A program made the position numbers and the translations under genes. Below, in pieces: positions 43,523 to 56,546 of a stretch of DNA of 64,000 nucleotides. This stretch comes from Mytilinidion resinicola. Lineage: Eukaryota; Ascomycota; Dothideomycetes; Mytilinidiales; Mytilinidiaceae. The DNA lies in assembly GCF_010093595.1 (NCBI RefSeq), contig NW_022985444.1, positions 564,676 through 628,675 on the forward strand. Direction: 5' to 3'. How positions within the stretch are numbered: position 1 is the first letter of the stretch; each line of letters starts with the position of its first letter. The notes beneath the pieces are model-generated. The model did no database searches. It was given only the letters and a program-made list of their open reading frames with translations, and had not been told where the DNA came from.

Positions 43523-46500
43523 ATGGAGAGCTCCAAAGTCACGGGTAACATCCCTGCTGCCTTGAATGTAGCAACAATGTTAAAATTTCTTAGTCGAATA
43601 TCACGACCCATCAGGAGTATTTCCTTTGCTAGCTTCGCAGCTCACGTCTCGCTTGCCGCTCCGCAATCTTCATTGGAAATCTCCGTCGCGTCCATTACGG
43701 TCCATTGATTCTTTGCATGTGGATCTCGTCCCTAGCAGCGAGTCTGCCGATGTATCCGCCAACTTATCGCAGCACGGCCAAGCTACTGATGAGGGGGGTG
43801 TTCATCGCCCCAACTCTGAGCATGGACCACCATCCAGCTCAGAAATCCTAAGAGGCTCAACGAAGGAGAGGCGTCACCAGATCCCTGGTCTTCGTCGGAC
43901 CCCGTATTTGAAAGTTTACCTTTTGAGATGTGACGATTCTGAGACGTACAAGGCTTCCTCTCGGAAGCTGCTCCGGGAATGGGTGAGAACCCATACACCA
44001 CCTTCGCAAAGTAGCTCCTCGGCGAGTACTCCAGAAAACCATGATGCGTTTGAATGGCTCATCCTGCATGTTGTTGTGCCCGATACACCGGCCGCAAGCC
44101 AACCTCGTGGAAGTGGGGCTGTTGGTTCTAATTCAGGGTCCACCGAGAAATCAGGCAGTACCTCACGGTGGACACGTGGTTCAACTACGATCTTTGAGAA
44201 GATACGAGCCGACTTCAACCACGCCTCCAAAACTGCTCCAGATCGTGTCGCCCAGGTGCGACTTCAGAAAGATGTCGTTCCGCCTCATATGCTGCCATCT
44301 GGCGCTGCAGTGGTGGGTTCGCCGTACAGCGAGAGTCCTCAGGAACACAACAACGCTTGGAATGACGTGATAGCTAAATTTAAGACGCTTATCTTGCTAT
44401 CATTTAATTTACGCGTCAGCCAGTACGAGGAAGATATTCGAGACAAAGAATCTCAGCGGTCACTTCCTGGATGGAACTTCTGTACTTTCTTCATCCTTAA
44501 AGAAGGCTTGGCAAGAGGATTTGAGAGTGTGGGTCTTGTCGAAGATGCTCTCATGGGATATGACGAGCTCTCCTTCGGGCTTGACTCAATCATTCGAGAC
44601 CAAGCTAATGATAGCAATCAAGACCAAGGCGGCGCATTTCTTCAATACACCAAAGATCTTCAAGACCATGCCGAAGCCCTTCAAAAGCACCCCGAAAACT
44701 CAGAAGAGAATGGCGGGCGCCTATCGTTCCGCGATGTGTTTGGAGAAAAGCCTTTGAATGCCACCAAGAAGAACTATCGAGAGTCAATATTGTCCAGTAA
44801 CATCTCTGTATTTGACTTTCGGTGTTACATCTTCTCTCGACAGCTGTCGCTATTACTAAGGCTAGGAAATGTACATTCCGCAAGGATGGAACTGGCAGCC
44901 AAGCTAGCGCGGCCGTCTACCTCCGTTGCTCAGCATTCTATAGATGATCTAAACGTTGGAACCAAATCAAGCACGGCCTTAGAAACCTCGGAAGACTTGC
45001 TATCCCTTTCGGAGCTCTGTCTTCGTAGTCTGAGCTTTGTAACCTCCGCTGCTCGGGTTTTACGAGATGATCTGAACACGGGGTAAGTAATCTTGCTTAT
45101 CATTGTCAAGGATATCCTAACGATTTCTTAGAAGTGCTGTCATGTCGGAGCAAATCCCGAGCCGCCTTATCGACAATTTAGTGTCTTCTTGGACATTCGC
45201 CGTAGCACAACAGATACTCGATGAAACTGCTACATCTTCCTTGCCTGTATCAAAGTTCCGGGGCGACGCCACGTCAGGCTCCTCCGGGAAAATGCTATCA
45301 TTTGGAGGCCGTGCCGAGGAATTAAAAACGAATGTGCCGGAACCGAAAACGATGATTCATCCGAGTAGGTCATCCTCACTGTCCCACCGGAGGATCTCCA
45401 ATGCAGACCCTCCCTATGCTCATATTCCGCCCTCTGGGCAAGTTGTGTTCGACCACGGTCGTTTTGAAGAACGACCTCCTCCGATAAGTCAGCCAAATGC
45501 CGTGCCAATGAGGTCGGGCGTCCACGATCTTGCAGGAAATAGAGCAAGACTATACGTTGTTCAACGCCGCGTTCTGGAGCACGTCGGTCAAAATTGCGGC
45601 TGGGCCGTTGGATGGGCAGCATTTGCAGCTACAAAATACTCCCAGAAGGATGATTTTCGTGACATTGACCTAGATGAGACAAATAACGAGGAAGTCGAGC
45701 AATCACAGCAAGGAGGAGGCGTTGATGATATCTCCTCGCCTACACTCGGTCTTTGCGAAGTTGCTCTTATGGATGCTCTGTCCTCGCTTGGAGATTTTAG
45801 AGTATTCTACGAGGTATGATCTTGATCACTCGCTACTGTACAAGGCTAATATAAATTTGATGCAGAGGCTGAGTGATCTTGCTGTCAAGCATTACATGGC
45901 GGCTGGTCAATCTAACTCCGCTGAAAGTATCCTCGGAGATCTCGCGGCGCTCAAGTAGTAAGTCATGCAGCTCTTCTTGCCTCATCTCACACTAACCTTG
46001 ACCAGCGAGCTTGGTGATTATGCTGCTGCGGCAATGTATTTCAGTCGCATGGCCCCGCAGTTCGCCGAGACTCGATGGAACTTCGTCGAGACTACTATGC
46101 TCAAGATGTATGCACAGTGTCTTAAGAAGCTCAATCGAAAGGATGAATACACGCGCACCCTTCTAGATCTTCTAGCCAAATCAGCAGCTAAGAAGATGTC
46201 GATCCGAATATCCAGGAAGTCTTTTCACTCAATAGGAATACCAGATGAGAACACTCAGAGTACCTTCAGCTGGCTTGATGACGATAAGGCAGACACCACT
46301 GGATTGTTCCATGAGCTATTGACATATTCCGAACAACTGCCTTATGACATCACGGTTCCTATGTCCAAATACTTTGGAGACATTGCAATCGAACCTTATG
46401 TGCGCCATTACGATGATAGAGATGGCTTTCAGCTCCGATTGCAAGTTCGTCATATTCTTGAGGATGACATCTTGATCGAAAGAGCGAGGATACACCTCAT

Positions 46501-48465
46501 CCATGTGACTCCAGGACAAGGTAAAGAAATGTGGTTAGACCTCGAAGACACGATAGTTGTCAAGAAAGGACTATTTAAGATTTGGCTTGATTCAAATGTA
46601 AGCCATAGTCTGCTTGAAATGTTGTACTATACTAAGAAGTGACAGGTCAATACTTCCGGTTCTTTCATTGTAGATAAAATCGTCATTCAAGCACAGAAGA
46701 TCGTTTTTATGCACGAACCCATCGCTAAACCGAATACCACGACTCCGCTAGGAATTTCCACGCCTTCAATGACAGCGCTGAAGATACCGAAGAAATCACG
46801 TATACTTTGTTTTCCCCGCGTGGAGTCGTTCCAAGCCAAGGTTGCTTTATCTCATTTCATACATATCGACCGAGCTCGATCGATAGAGATTCGATGCTCT
46901 AGTGGCTGGAATGATATCAAGAGTGCTGAGATCCGAATACGAAGTGCGTCCGCAGGCTTGAGACTCCGTACTGCAAATGCCGAAGTCGTCTCAGGAGAGA
47001 TTGTCCTAAGCGATATATCGAAGCCCGGGGTCATCCATATTGCAGACATGTCAACGAACTCAAGCGCTACGATCCGGATCCCTTACGAGCTTGAGAATAT
47101 CCTGCCGGAGCTCTCTATCAGACTTGAGGTTGATTATATCACTGAAAAGGGTCAGTTTCAGATGGTTGATTCGTCGGTGATCCCGATTGAGTTGCCTCTT
47201 GACGTCAACGTTCATGATCATTTCAAAGGAGACGCATTGTTTTCACGCTTCAACATCAAGACAGCCGGCAGCACGCCTCTAGAGGTTCTCAATGTAAAGC
47301 TGGATGGCTCCGAGGTATTTGACGTTCAGGCTCCGAGGAAAATTACGACACCTTTATTCGTATTTCCTAAACAGCCGGCATCAGTCACGTACAAAATTAC
47401 CACGAAAGGTTTTTCCGGAGCAACTTCCGTCCGAAATAATCGGGGGAAGCTTGAAAGTCCAACCCTAGGACTAACGGTTGACTACCGTTGCCTAGATGAG
47501 ACTGTCCTCACTCGAGCAGAGGGCATGTTCGCCACCGCTATAGAAGGAGGTCCACTTCGTCGCCTCGGTCGGTTACTCGTACCTGCATTCGTCGATCGTT
47601 TGTCGCACACGATCCTGCCAGGTCAATTCGAGAAGATAGCACTGCTCGGTACAATCAGCCTTGGTTCGTTCGAGGACTTGGCATGGTCGGACTATATCGA
47701 CAGCTTACCAATGGTAATACGTGATGACACGAGGAGCTGGCTGAAGAAATGGCATGATGTAAGCATAAACGCACTACGATGCCATACTCTGCTGACTTCA
47801 TTGATTTATAGACCCATTCATCCATCCCCCTCGACCCCAACCCCGACTCGCCCCACCTCTCCCTTACCTCCCGAACAATTGTCATCACTGTAGCCATCCC
47901 CCAAACCCACGTGGTCCACACCACCTCCCTCCACCTTCTCCACCAAGACCATAACGTGGCCCACTCTGCAAATGTCTCCGCAGTCGGCAAGCCGCTCATG
48001 GCCGAACTCCGCATTAAGCACACCCGTCGCTGGGCTGGCAGTCCCGACTCCCTCAAATCCGCCGCCCGCATTCTCGATGCCAGTGACCCTATCGAGTTCG
48101 TTTACGACCTCGAAGCTAACCCGGACGTGTGGCTTGTGGCGGGGCAGCGCCGCGCGCACTTTTCGGCACGGGAAGAGGAGGTAAGAGTGTTTCCGATTAT
48201 GTTACTGCCGTTGAGGGCGGGGAATCTGTTATTGCCTGGTGTGGATGTTAGGCCGAACATTGCGCAGCAAGGCAAAGATGGGAAGACGGATCAAGTGCAG
48301 GAGGAGAATCTGACTTCTGAGACGGACTTTTTGAGCCATGGGGAGACGGTTTTGGTTATTCCAGATTTGCAGAGTACGACAGTGGGACTACATAGGTTGG
48401 GGCCTGGGGCGGGGAGCGTGTTGTTGGAGTCGGAGACAAGGGTGGCCGAAGAAATGGTATTGTGA
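43523..48465 (+). CDS. TRS130: TRAPP complex subunit Trs130/TRAPPC10
   Basis: Subunit of the TRAPPII complex, the guanine-nucleotide exchange factor for Ypt31/32-type Rabs at the late Golgi. 1547 residues from exons 43523-43544, 43594-45082, 45132-45813, 45866-45957, 46006-46597, 46646-47758 and 47812-48465 (4644 nt, in frame). The first exon is only 22 nt (MESSKVT) and joins to VEYHDPSGVFPLLASQL...RLPLRNLHWKSP, the family's N-terminus. Other family blocks are FEWLILHVVVPD, FNLRVSQYEEDIRD, GWNFCTFFILKEGLARGFE, VGLVEDALMGYDELS, NISVFDFRCYIFSRQLSLLL and DYAAAAMYFSRMAPQFAE. The C-terminal third is beta-rich, ending at RVAEEMVL. Long alpha-helical solenoid followed by beta sandwich, as expected. 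Confidence 0.93.
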
Positions 48466-48566
48466 GTTGAAAGAGTAGTAGTAAAGTTGATAAAGTTTTT
48501 TGGCGAAAAGACAGAGCGGACATGGTATTCAGTGGGGAAACCAAGAGATGCATGTCGCATCTGAAG

Positions 48567-48639
48567 TTCTTTAAGCCTGTGGAGGCCACCCAAGCAGTGG
48601 TAGACGAGTGTGCACAGACTTGTGGCGAGGCGCTCTACA
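48567..48639 (+). repeat. Dispersed repeat, copy B
   Basis: About 100 bp downstream of the TRS130 stop. Matches copy A (15738-15811) from TTCTTTAA through CAAGCAGTGGTA and GTGCACAGACTTGTGGC. Non-coding. Confidence 0.6.
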
Positions 48640-50211
48640 GAGGTACGCTAAACATCATAACGGCAGTTCCGTTCAGCCTCCATAGTCATTCGACATCTCC
48701 CCTTTGCCAGAAAAAATTTTCGACATGCCAGACTCTTTCGGAACTCCCACTAGCTCTTTTCCACAGCTCTCCATACGGGAGAGCTCCAGATCATAATGAT
48801 TCAATCATATGACATCAGTCACGACATGTCATTAAAGGTCGAATTCAAAATATGAAATTCTTCACTAAGTAATCATCTAAAACTATCTACTACATCAGAA
48901 ACTACGTTAAGACGTTGCCTTGGACTTCTCTTTCTCTCTACGATTTCCCTTATCAGCGCTCTTATCTCCTTTCTCAACTTGATATTTAGCACTAGAAGCG
49001 TCGGACAAAGCAACGCCTACCGACCCATTCCTCTTCCTCGACCTCTTCTTCCGAGCAATACCTGAAAGCCTGTGCTCTCACTCAAGATGAACATTGAGTT
49101 CCTTACTGTTCATTTGTGCATCCTTCGAGCAAAGAGGTACCATTGTTCCAGGAATAACCGAGACTGGACAATGCTTTGGCTCAGAAGCATTGGCGAGATG
49201 CGTGTGTATGTGCGGGTCATGATATAGTTTTGTGTAGCTATAGGGCAGATGGCTGGGAGGAACATGCGACCACTGAACATTACGCCGTCATACCCGAGGG
49301 CAATAGCATTAGTTGTCTCAACCAAGCGTTCAGGTCGTTCTTGTTCCCCTCTCGCATAACACCAGCACAGATCATTTTCCTCGTGCAGATCATCAAACAG
49401 CTTGTGCTTATCGACATAATCTTTCGGTGGCTTGGTCTTAATATGGTAGGCAATGTGGAACCAGATGGATGCCCAAGACTTACACCTTACAGGGCTCTTC
49501 GACATGTCAAGATCGCGTGGTGCTGCCGGCATTTGCTACTACCACTCCCCAGCACATACGTTGTATGATAGGTGGATTTCGGATAACGAATCCCAACGAA
49601 ATTCTCTTTGCAAAGCCGGGCCACAAGACCAGCGCCCATTTTTGGCAATCTCCGCTAATGTCAGAATGTTTCCCCCGAACATCAGGTTTAGAGTTACTAC
49701 CTTTTTATTGCCAGCGGCCAGGGCACATTTCAAGTATGATCTCGCTTTTAGGGTGGCTAGTTGGGATACCACCCTCCGGCCAAAGCTCACCATACCATCG
49801 CAACCAATGTAGTGTTGCCAGCGAGGTCCATGTTGCTTCTGTCGCTGCACGCGATGGAGGCTCAGTATTACCTCGACTTTCACATTCCAAGCTATGCCCA
49901 TGTTATAAAAACATTTAGAGCGGGGTGAAGCCGACCAGGGAACAAGACTCATTCCACTAATTTTCTGTGTTCGTTTAAAGATATATTGTGCATGAGGCCC
50001 GTATATTCCTATTATATGCAACGCAACCACATTTGGTCAACGTTAGAAAGATCTTGGAGCAGACTTCGATGATTCTTCAAAGGTGAATTCCGACACCAGA
50101 ACAAAACCCATCGCGAGTTTTGATCGAACCTTTAGACAAACATATCGCTAACAGAGTGAGGTATTCGTACTAGGATAGAGCCATGTTCCACAATTTCCGA
50201 CCTTTGTAAAG
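48640..50211. other. Gene-poor stretch with uncertain minus-strand frames
   Basis: Minus-strand frames at 49110-49532 and 49539-50030 contain protein-like pieces (WASIWFHIAYHIKTKPPKDY, RVQRQKQHGPRWQHYIGCD), and a Lys/Arg-rich open segment lies at 48906-49070 on the same strand (IARKKRSRKRNGS...KSKATS-stop). I cannot connect them into a gene or name a family. Possibly a degraded gene read leftwards. Confidence 0.3.
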
Positions 50212-50234
50212 CCCCAGGGTACAAGTCTGTGCAC
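50212..50234 (-). repeat. Dispersed repeat, inverted partial copy D
   Basis: Contains the exact reverse complement of the repeat core GTGCACAGACTTGT, 130-150 bp from copy C in opposite orientation. Confidence 0.4.
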
Positions 50235-50365
50235 TATTTCTGGAAGCCTTTTCCCGATCGTTTGATATGTGGATATACCCCAGACGACGACGAGAGAGGT
50301 CCATTAGAAGCATTTAGATCCGCTTCGATTCACGCCGCCTAGGATTATGCGTTCTTCCTATATTC

Positions 50366-50435
50366 CTTACAATGCGCCGGGGTACCTCAGACAGTAGCAA
50401 GCAAGGGTGCACACAACATTGTCCGGGTGCTATAC
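50366..50435 (+). repeat. Dispersed repeat, diverged copy C
   Basis: Shares GGTACCTCA, CAGT, GTGCACA and a GGTGCTATAC end with copies A and B, in the same order and spacing but with more substitutions. Confidence 0.45.
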
Positions 50436-50689
50436 GATGGCGAATCCGAATGGAACCATTCAGTGAGATCTAAATCATCCGACACTCAAGGCTACGCCAT
50501 AAAGGTCTACTAGCTGGATTTCCTGATCTCGACATGCGGAAATGCGCCACAGCTCCAGGCGGTCTAGAACTACAATACCGACACACGCAGCATACTACAT
50601 CTCGTCCCAGCTTCTTCGATGTGGCGAGTGCTCATTTCTATCGCATCACGTTGGTTTGGCACACTCCTGGATCCATGGGATGTTGAGAG

Positions 50690-52020
50690 GAAAGCCATTG
50701 AGATGACGCGACAGGACCGCATGGCGCCTCGACCTAAACTTCTTTGCCCAAAACACGGAGACATACCAATATAATCCTCTCTATTTATCGCAAGAAGTCT
50801 TGGTTGAAGGTAAGCCGAAGCACGAGGCATATGACCACTGTCAGCCAGCTGTCGCTACCCTAGTGCAGAAAAAGATCTACCAGGGCCGCCGGACTTCTAT
50901 TACATAATACCAGGAGATTGGTAATGGTGAATTCAGGTCACTCTCGCGTTTGTATTCCTATTCACTTGGGAATTCGACGCAGCGCCGTGGGACCACAAGC
51001 CTTCCAGCCAACATAAGAAATCTCCGAGCTTTGGATCTGATCTTAAGACCGCGGGTCAGCTTTTCTGCCCAACGAACATGACAAGTATCCTTTATATTTT
51101 TAGATCATTCCAGAATTTGGTCGAGCCACAAACTTGCAGATCAATCCCGCGACCCGCTGCTGGAACATATTCCTTAACTTCGTGCTTGATGAATAGAGGG
51201 CTTCCAATGCGCAGTATAGTCTGCAGGTTGACTCAACTTTCCCAAGTTTTTGGCACGATTTCTCCGAAACTAGCGCAGAGCGGCAAAGACACATGAAAAG
51301 TAAACTCATATTGTGTCGATGGAGGCAATCAAGGGGCTACTCGTACCACATGGCTCAGTAAGTAGTTCGGCAGATGCAGGACACTCAAAGAAGGAAAGCT
51401 GGCTCTGTTTTCGCTTTGGAGTAGGATCGATGTCAGCAGTGATAGACAACCGATGATGTTTCCGCTTCGGCATATGCATGGCGGCGGTGCTTTGCTGACC
51501 GCTCCGATCATCAGTTGATGTCGAGTACCTTGACAAGGACGTTTGAAGCGTGGCTACGGGAACCGGAAGACCCGAAGTTGAGGGGACGACTGAAGAGCTG
51601 GCATGCAGGATCCCTAGATTATGTCGGCGAGGACATTCGTATCGAGTCTATCCCTTTCTGACTTGGCCACATAAGTATTTGCATTCATCCTGAAGGCCAA
51701 ACTCTCTGGGCACTCTCCCGTGTGGTACTAGTGAGATTCGAGGAGTGTTTGAGCGAGGAATATCAGTGTCTGCTTGCTTTAGTCCTTTTCGGAACTTTCG
51801 AGGATCGCCGCATTCATCATGTCTTTGCTATGCTTGGAACTAATCCGAAACCATGTACGATCCAGCCCCACGATCTTTCAGAAGCGACAGCTCATGACTG
51901 AAGACTGTGCAGTACCTGTACCAAGCTCCACCCATGGTCGTTTGGGCGCGTTTGGTTTTTATCCCAACATATGTCTGCGAGCACTTCGAAACTTGTTGGG
52001 AAACTAGAGGACACCAAGTG
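50690..52020 (+). pseudogene. Unrecognised coding relic(s)
   Basis: Plus-strand segments with coherent protein character interrupted by stops. Near 50730-50890 one reads LDLNFFAQNTETYQYNPLYL then SQEVLVEGKPKHEAYDHCQP. Near 51530-51850 another reads TLTRTFEAWLREPEDPKLRG, SWHAGSLDYVGEDIRIESIPF, stop, then HPEGQTLWALSRVVLVRFEE and EEYQCLLALVLFGTFEDRR. A third piece near 51900 reads LCSTCTKLHPWSFG, reminiscent of the short Cys-Leu-His segment in fungal F-box proteins. I do not recognise the parent family. Amino-acid composition and lack of low complexity argue for former genes. Confidence 0.35.
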
Positions 52021-53890
52021 CCATGACAAGGTACCAAATTGAATCATAATCCAACGAAGAAAAAGATGGGTGCTATCAGGCCATTTAGCGAAGGGAAATG
52101 CTGATTCGGGTTTGGCTATCAGAGTGCAGCAGACCCTATACGGCTTCTTGAATACGATATTCAACATTAGCGCACATGGCTCCTTAGAGAAGAGCAGTTG
52201 GTGAGCAGAGAGAGCTCAGCGATCTCTACTTGCTACATAATAATGGTAGTGGATAGGTTGTTAAGTGACTCCGCCACTAGACCACACCAACAGCGTAAGG
52301 TACTAGTTACTGTGTCTGAATTGCTGAGCGGAATTGCAGACACAGTACTATGATATACCAGGGATTGTTGTCTGTTTTGAAGCTCAACGAGTGCGGCTCG
52401 GTCATGCAAGTTTGAAAGTGGGCCTTTTTGTCGATTGGTCTGGACGAGACGAGGTACCGGTATCAGGGTTTCCTCAGACAAAGGTTTTTTTAGCTGGGAA
52501 GTCCAAGCCGCACATGATGGATGGCAGGTGTAGTTTTGACCTTTATACTCAAGATGGAACTTAGAAAAATGCTACCAGTAACTCTCGCCCCTGGTGTTAG
52601 GAACGTTTCAGCGTTCGTTCTGGATGCAAGCGGCTTAGCATGATCACTCCTCTTCTCGAATGCCTCCATGCCTCGCATGAGGCGTCAAATTTGTACGAGT
52701 ACTATTGGGGCCACAAACCATGAGATGATCCTAAGCAGGAACACGAGCCGGAACCCAAGACCCATCGTCTCTGTAAGCAGGACTAGTTCGATGGACAAGG
52801 TTTCTCGAATACAGCTAAGATAACAAAGTTTGGCCGAACCCCGTACCCTGTTGTCGCCAGAATTTATAAGGTGTATTTCCATGCTCGGGAGCACGAAAAC
52901 CCTTGGAAATTCTCATCAAATTGAGTCGCTCTGTGTTTGATTTATTCCTAGTTGCTCCGAAAATGATACTGAGAGCATGAACCAGTCGGAAGCCTCTTTT
53001 CAAAAGAACAACAGACTGAGTCATGCAGCTATGATGCTGACAAGAGCTGAAAAGCTTCACAGCAAAACCCGGGTCTGATTTCTGATCTATACACTGTTCG
53101 GACCGGACAGCACAACGACACCTTCATGTCAGACTGTCGATACTTTGTCAGAATCCAGAATCATCAGATGCCATGCACTTGGAATTCTTGACGAATTGGA
53201 GATGCACATACGCCTCTTCTTTGCTCCCGGATTGACATATTAGCATTTGGAAGCTAGTAATTACTCCGACACCATGCTGCCTGAGCTCCGACTCTTTTGC
53301 AACCAGAGGTTCAGACAGGGCGTAATAGACAACGGAACAGCTGCCAATCCATAGCCTGTGAATCAGTAGTGAAGTTGATTTGGAACAAAAGTCGACAGCT
53401 CATAATCTCAGAGAGTCGAAGGTTCTTTTGTTAGGAGTTTGAAACCGTTACTAGTATAATAGTTGTTGATGGCATAGTTGGTGCGGAAAGGATTTTTTTT
53501 TGGCTCACTGCCCCACCACTTCTCATGGTTCATAACTGTCTGACGGTTGATCCTGAACTGACAGCACATGGCACATCATCGTCTGATCCGGCCGCATATT
53601 TTTCGAAGGAACTACAGGAACGCCGTCATGAAGTTGTGGCAATGTTGGTTCCTCGGAGGCATATCTACGCCGCGAATGGACTGAAAGTTCATCGGCTCCA
53701 AAAGAATACCATCAACCTGTAATTACGATATATTTCGGTACCTTGAAATATTAGATCAGTACTCCCGAGATGCCGGGCGAGGAGGAGACATATCCTCTAT
53801 AGACTTGACGTCTAGCGAAGACCTTCGAGAACGAAATCAATACCAGACTCGAAACACCTACTAGCTTCCTGCAGCCCCGTTTTGATCTTT
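52021..53890. other. Gene-poor stretch, nothing recognised
   Basis: About 1.9 kb with only short ORFs on both strands; no repeats or RNA genes identified by eye. Confidence 0.35.
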
Positions 53891-55400
53891 GATCGACCGC
53901 TCCACCAAAAATCTGGTAAATTCACTCCCGAGTGGCCTAAATTGGAAGACCCATTCGATCCCACATTGGCCAACACCAGATCTAGATCACACAACATGTC
54001 AATGCCGGCCGTGGCATTCTTGGTCAAAAGTTCCACCAACGATCCAATTGGCATACTCATAGCTCTTGCAGTACACAGTTTCGATCCCAAAATGGCTAAT
54101 ACCAGATTCCAGAGCACACACCATGGCATTTATGGCAGCGACAATGTTTTCAGTCAACGTACAGAGCAAAGATCCCGGAGGCACACCCTTCGCCGGTTGC
54201 TGTACGGATTTTGATCCCAAAATGGCAAACACTACTGCTGGGAGCACACACCACATTAGCGGACCCGGTATTTGCTTTTGATCAACCGACACACTAAATA
54301 CCGCGAGAGAAACTCCCATGGTACAGCAATGCTGAAGTCCCAGAGCATATGTATGAGAAGTGTATCGCGTATTGAAGAACACTCAGACTTTCCACTCACC
54401 ATCAACTAGTCTTACGAACGTGTTTTCTCTGGTCAACCGCTCCACCCCAGGTGTTGTGCATCGTTCACTACGAAGCTGAACTGCCAAGCAGGGCTCGATA
54501 CTGTCGTTTTTGAAGAACACTCCAACGCCACACCAATGGCTACGAGTGGTACCACAGGATGTTGATCGACCGCTCTCCCGAGCCATCCGTAAATATCTCA
54601 AGAGCTGAGGTCCCCAACCGCGCCATGTACGGATAGCACATCGCTTCTTTAAACACACACCGCCTGCCATCGTGCCATAGGTTTCAACAGTAGTGATGAC
54701 GAAATCGCAACCACCATTGCCCCCCCACGCTCTGTGCTTTCGATAGATGACTCCATCCTAGCCCTTCATCCATTGCGTTGAGATGCCGAAACGGCCTAAG
54801 CAACCATAGACAGCTCAGACTCAACATTTTGGCAAGCTGCCCGACTCCCACCGACCATTCCGTACGTTTCTCAGGGTAGTATTGATCAACCGCTCGCCCT
54901 AGCCATCGGCCATTACTTCGCGATTTTCAAGTGCCCAGCCCTTATAAGCTAATCCCATAATGCTGTTAGCAAAAAACCCCCGCATCCCACTCCCTATAGT
55001 TCTCCCGCTTTCGTTTTGATCAACCACTCCCCCCCCAGCCATAGAAACCTTTTGCGTCCGCCTTCAAAGCCCTCCAGCTCCATGCGCTTCTGTGTCGGAT
55101 AGTTGTTGGCGTAGACCCAACTCCGCACCCACCATAAACCACATCATCAACATGAGGTGCACCGCTCCACCCCTCTCATTGACACCAACAACATCAATTT
55201 TGCACCACCACTCGTCCCCAACCCACCATAGTTGGTCTCCATCTGTTTGTATTTTGATCCACCACTCCCACCCCACCCCACCCATCGTTCCGACGACCAA
55301 CTAGAGTCGAAGTCCCCAAACACACCATGGTAGCCTCTTACGAACATGTTCAAACCCCCGAATCCCCCAAGTCCCCAACTCCATGGAGACGTGTCCTGGT
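53891..55400 (+). repeat. Degenerate tandem array, unit about 130 bp
   Basis: Units begin with a T-run followed by a variant of GATCAACCGCTCC: at about 53891, 54022, 54152, 54280, 54431, 54564, 54742, 54884, 55018, 55154 and 55256. Spacings are mostly 128-142 bp, with a few of about 100-180. Within the first three units a second landmark, TTTGATCCCAAAATGGC or close variants, recurs near 53954, 54078 and 54210, followed by CAACACCAGAT-like text and AGCACACACCA. Identity decays to the right. The array becomes C-rich after 55000. Confidence 0.7.
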
Positions 55401-56546
55401 CGTGTTTAGTGAACCCACCCAACTCCCCCAACCACCTCCCTCTGCAGAACCAAACTTCTCGGGGGAGACCCTTCTCTTATACCCTCCATCACCCTCCCAG
55501 CTGCCTCCGCTGACTAACCCCTTCACATGCCTACCTCTTCCGGTATTTCCCTACCTAGTCCTACTTTCGTGTCCATTTCGTGGAGAATGAAAGAGCGGTA
55601 TGACGCTCCCGCCGTCAAGCTCCGAGCTGTGTTGCACCAACGCGGCGGAGGGGAGGGTTTTGATACGTTGAGATGTTGCGGTGAGGGCGCGGTGGGATTC
55701 CGCGTCGGAAGACTGAGGGAAGGATCGGTGGTCGGAGGGGGGACGGTGGTAAGGGAGGATGCGGATTGGCTAGAAACGAGAGAGACGGAGGGGTTGGGAG
55801 GGTCAGGAGGGCGGTTTTCAGAGGCCTGTGACAGGCTTGATGATTTTGATGTCTGTGCTTCTAGACAAGTGTGATAGAGTTCGCGGTATTTGGCGTTCTA
55901 TGTTTCGGGGGCATGTGACGATGTGAATGATACCTGATGCCTACGTTTTTTATCTATTGGTCAGTTTTTTGGAAAGAGGGGGACGAAAATCGGTGACGGC
56001 GAGAGTGTAAATATCATGGTGACGTTTAGGCTTCAGTAGATGTGTGATAGCGAGCTGAATTCGACGCTGCCTGACGCTGATAGGAGGGAGAGGAATCGCT
56101 TGGGGGAGATTTTCGCGTCAAGGGGTCCATTTGCGTAACTAGGAGTGCAAGCTTTGATTGGCATGTGAGTGTATTGACAGCATCTGACGTCCATGCTGTG
56201 TCCGGGCTCATAAAATTCTCGGAGATGAACGGTCCTAGAGTGATGAGATCGCAAGAATCCAATGGGATATCCGAGCTTGAGATGACATGTGAGTATATTG
56301 CTAGCGCCTGACGTACAGGCTTTGGTGATCAGAGCGGGGAGGCTGAACAGCAGAACACGCACGCAGAAGAGAGCAGCGAAACTCCAAAAAGCCTCTAAGA
56401 TTCTGTACACAGGCAAACTAATATGACAAAGGCCACTCAGGGGTGTGTGCCTGCGCTGGATCCCACCTTTGATACACGCATCATCAGAAGGGCAGTTGAC
56501 GCTAGGAAAGGGTGCTTGTGTGTTGCAAAAATCCACTAATACCGCT
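55401..56546. other. Intergenic stretch downstream of COX5
   Basis: About 1.1 kb. Open frames at 55327-55874 (plus) are Pro- or Gly-rich low complexity. A minus-strand frame crossing 56033-56546 is only readthrough of the COX5 exon 2 frame. Two 30-35-bp similar segments (gacatgtgagt.. near 56280 and gcatgtgagtg.. near 56160, each followed by ctgacgt) form a weak direct repeat. Confidence 0.35.
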
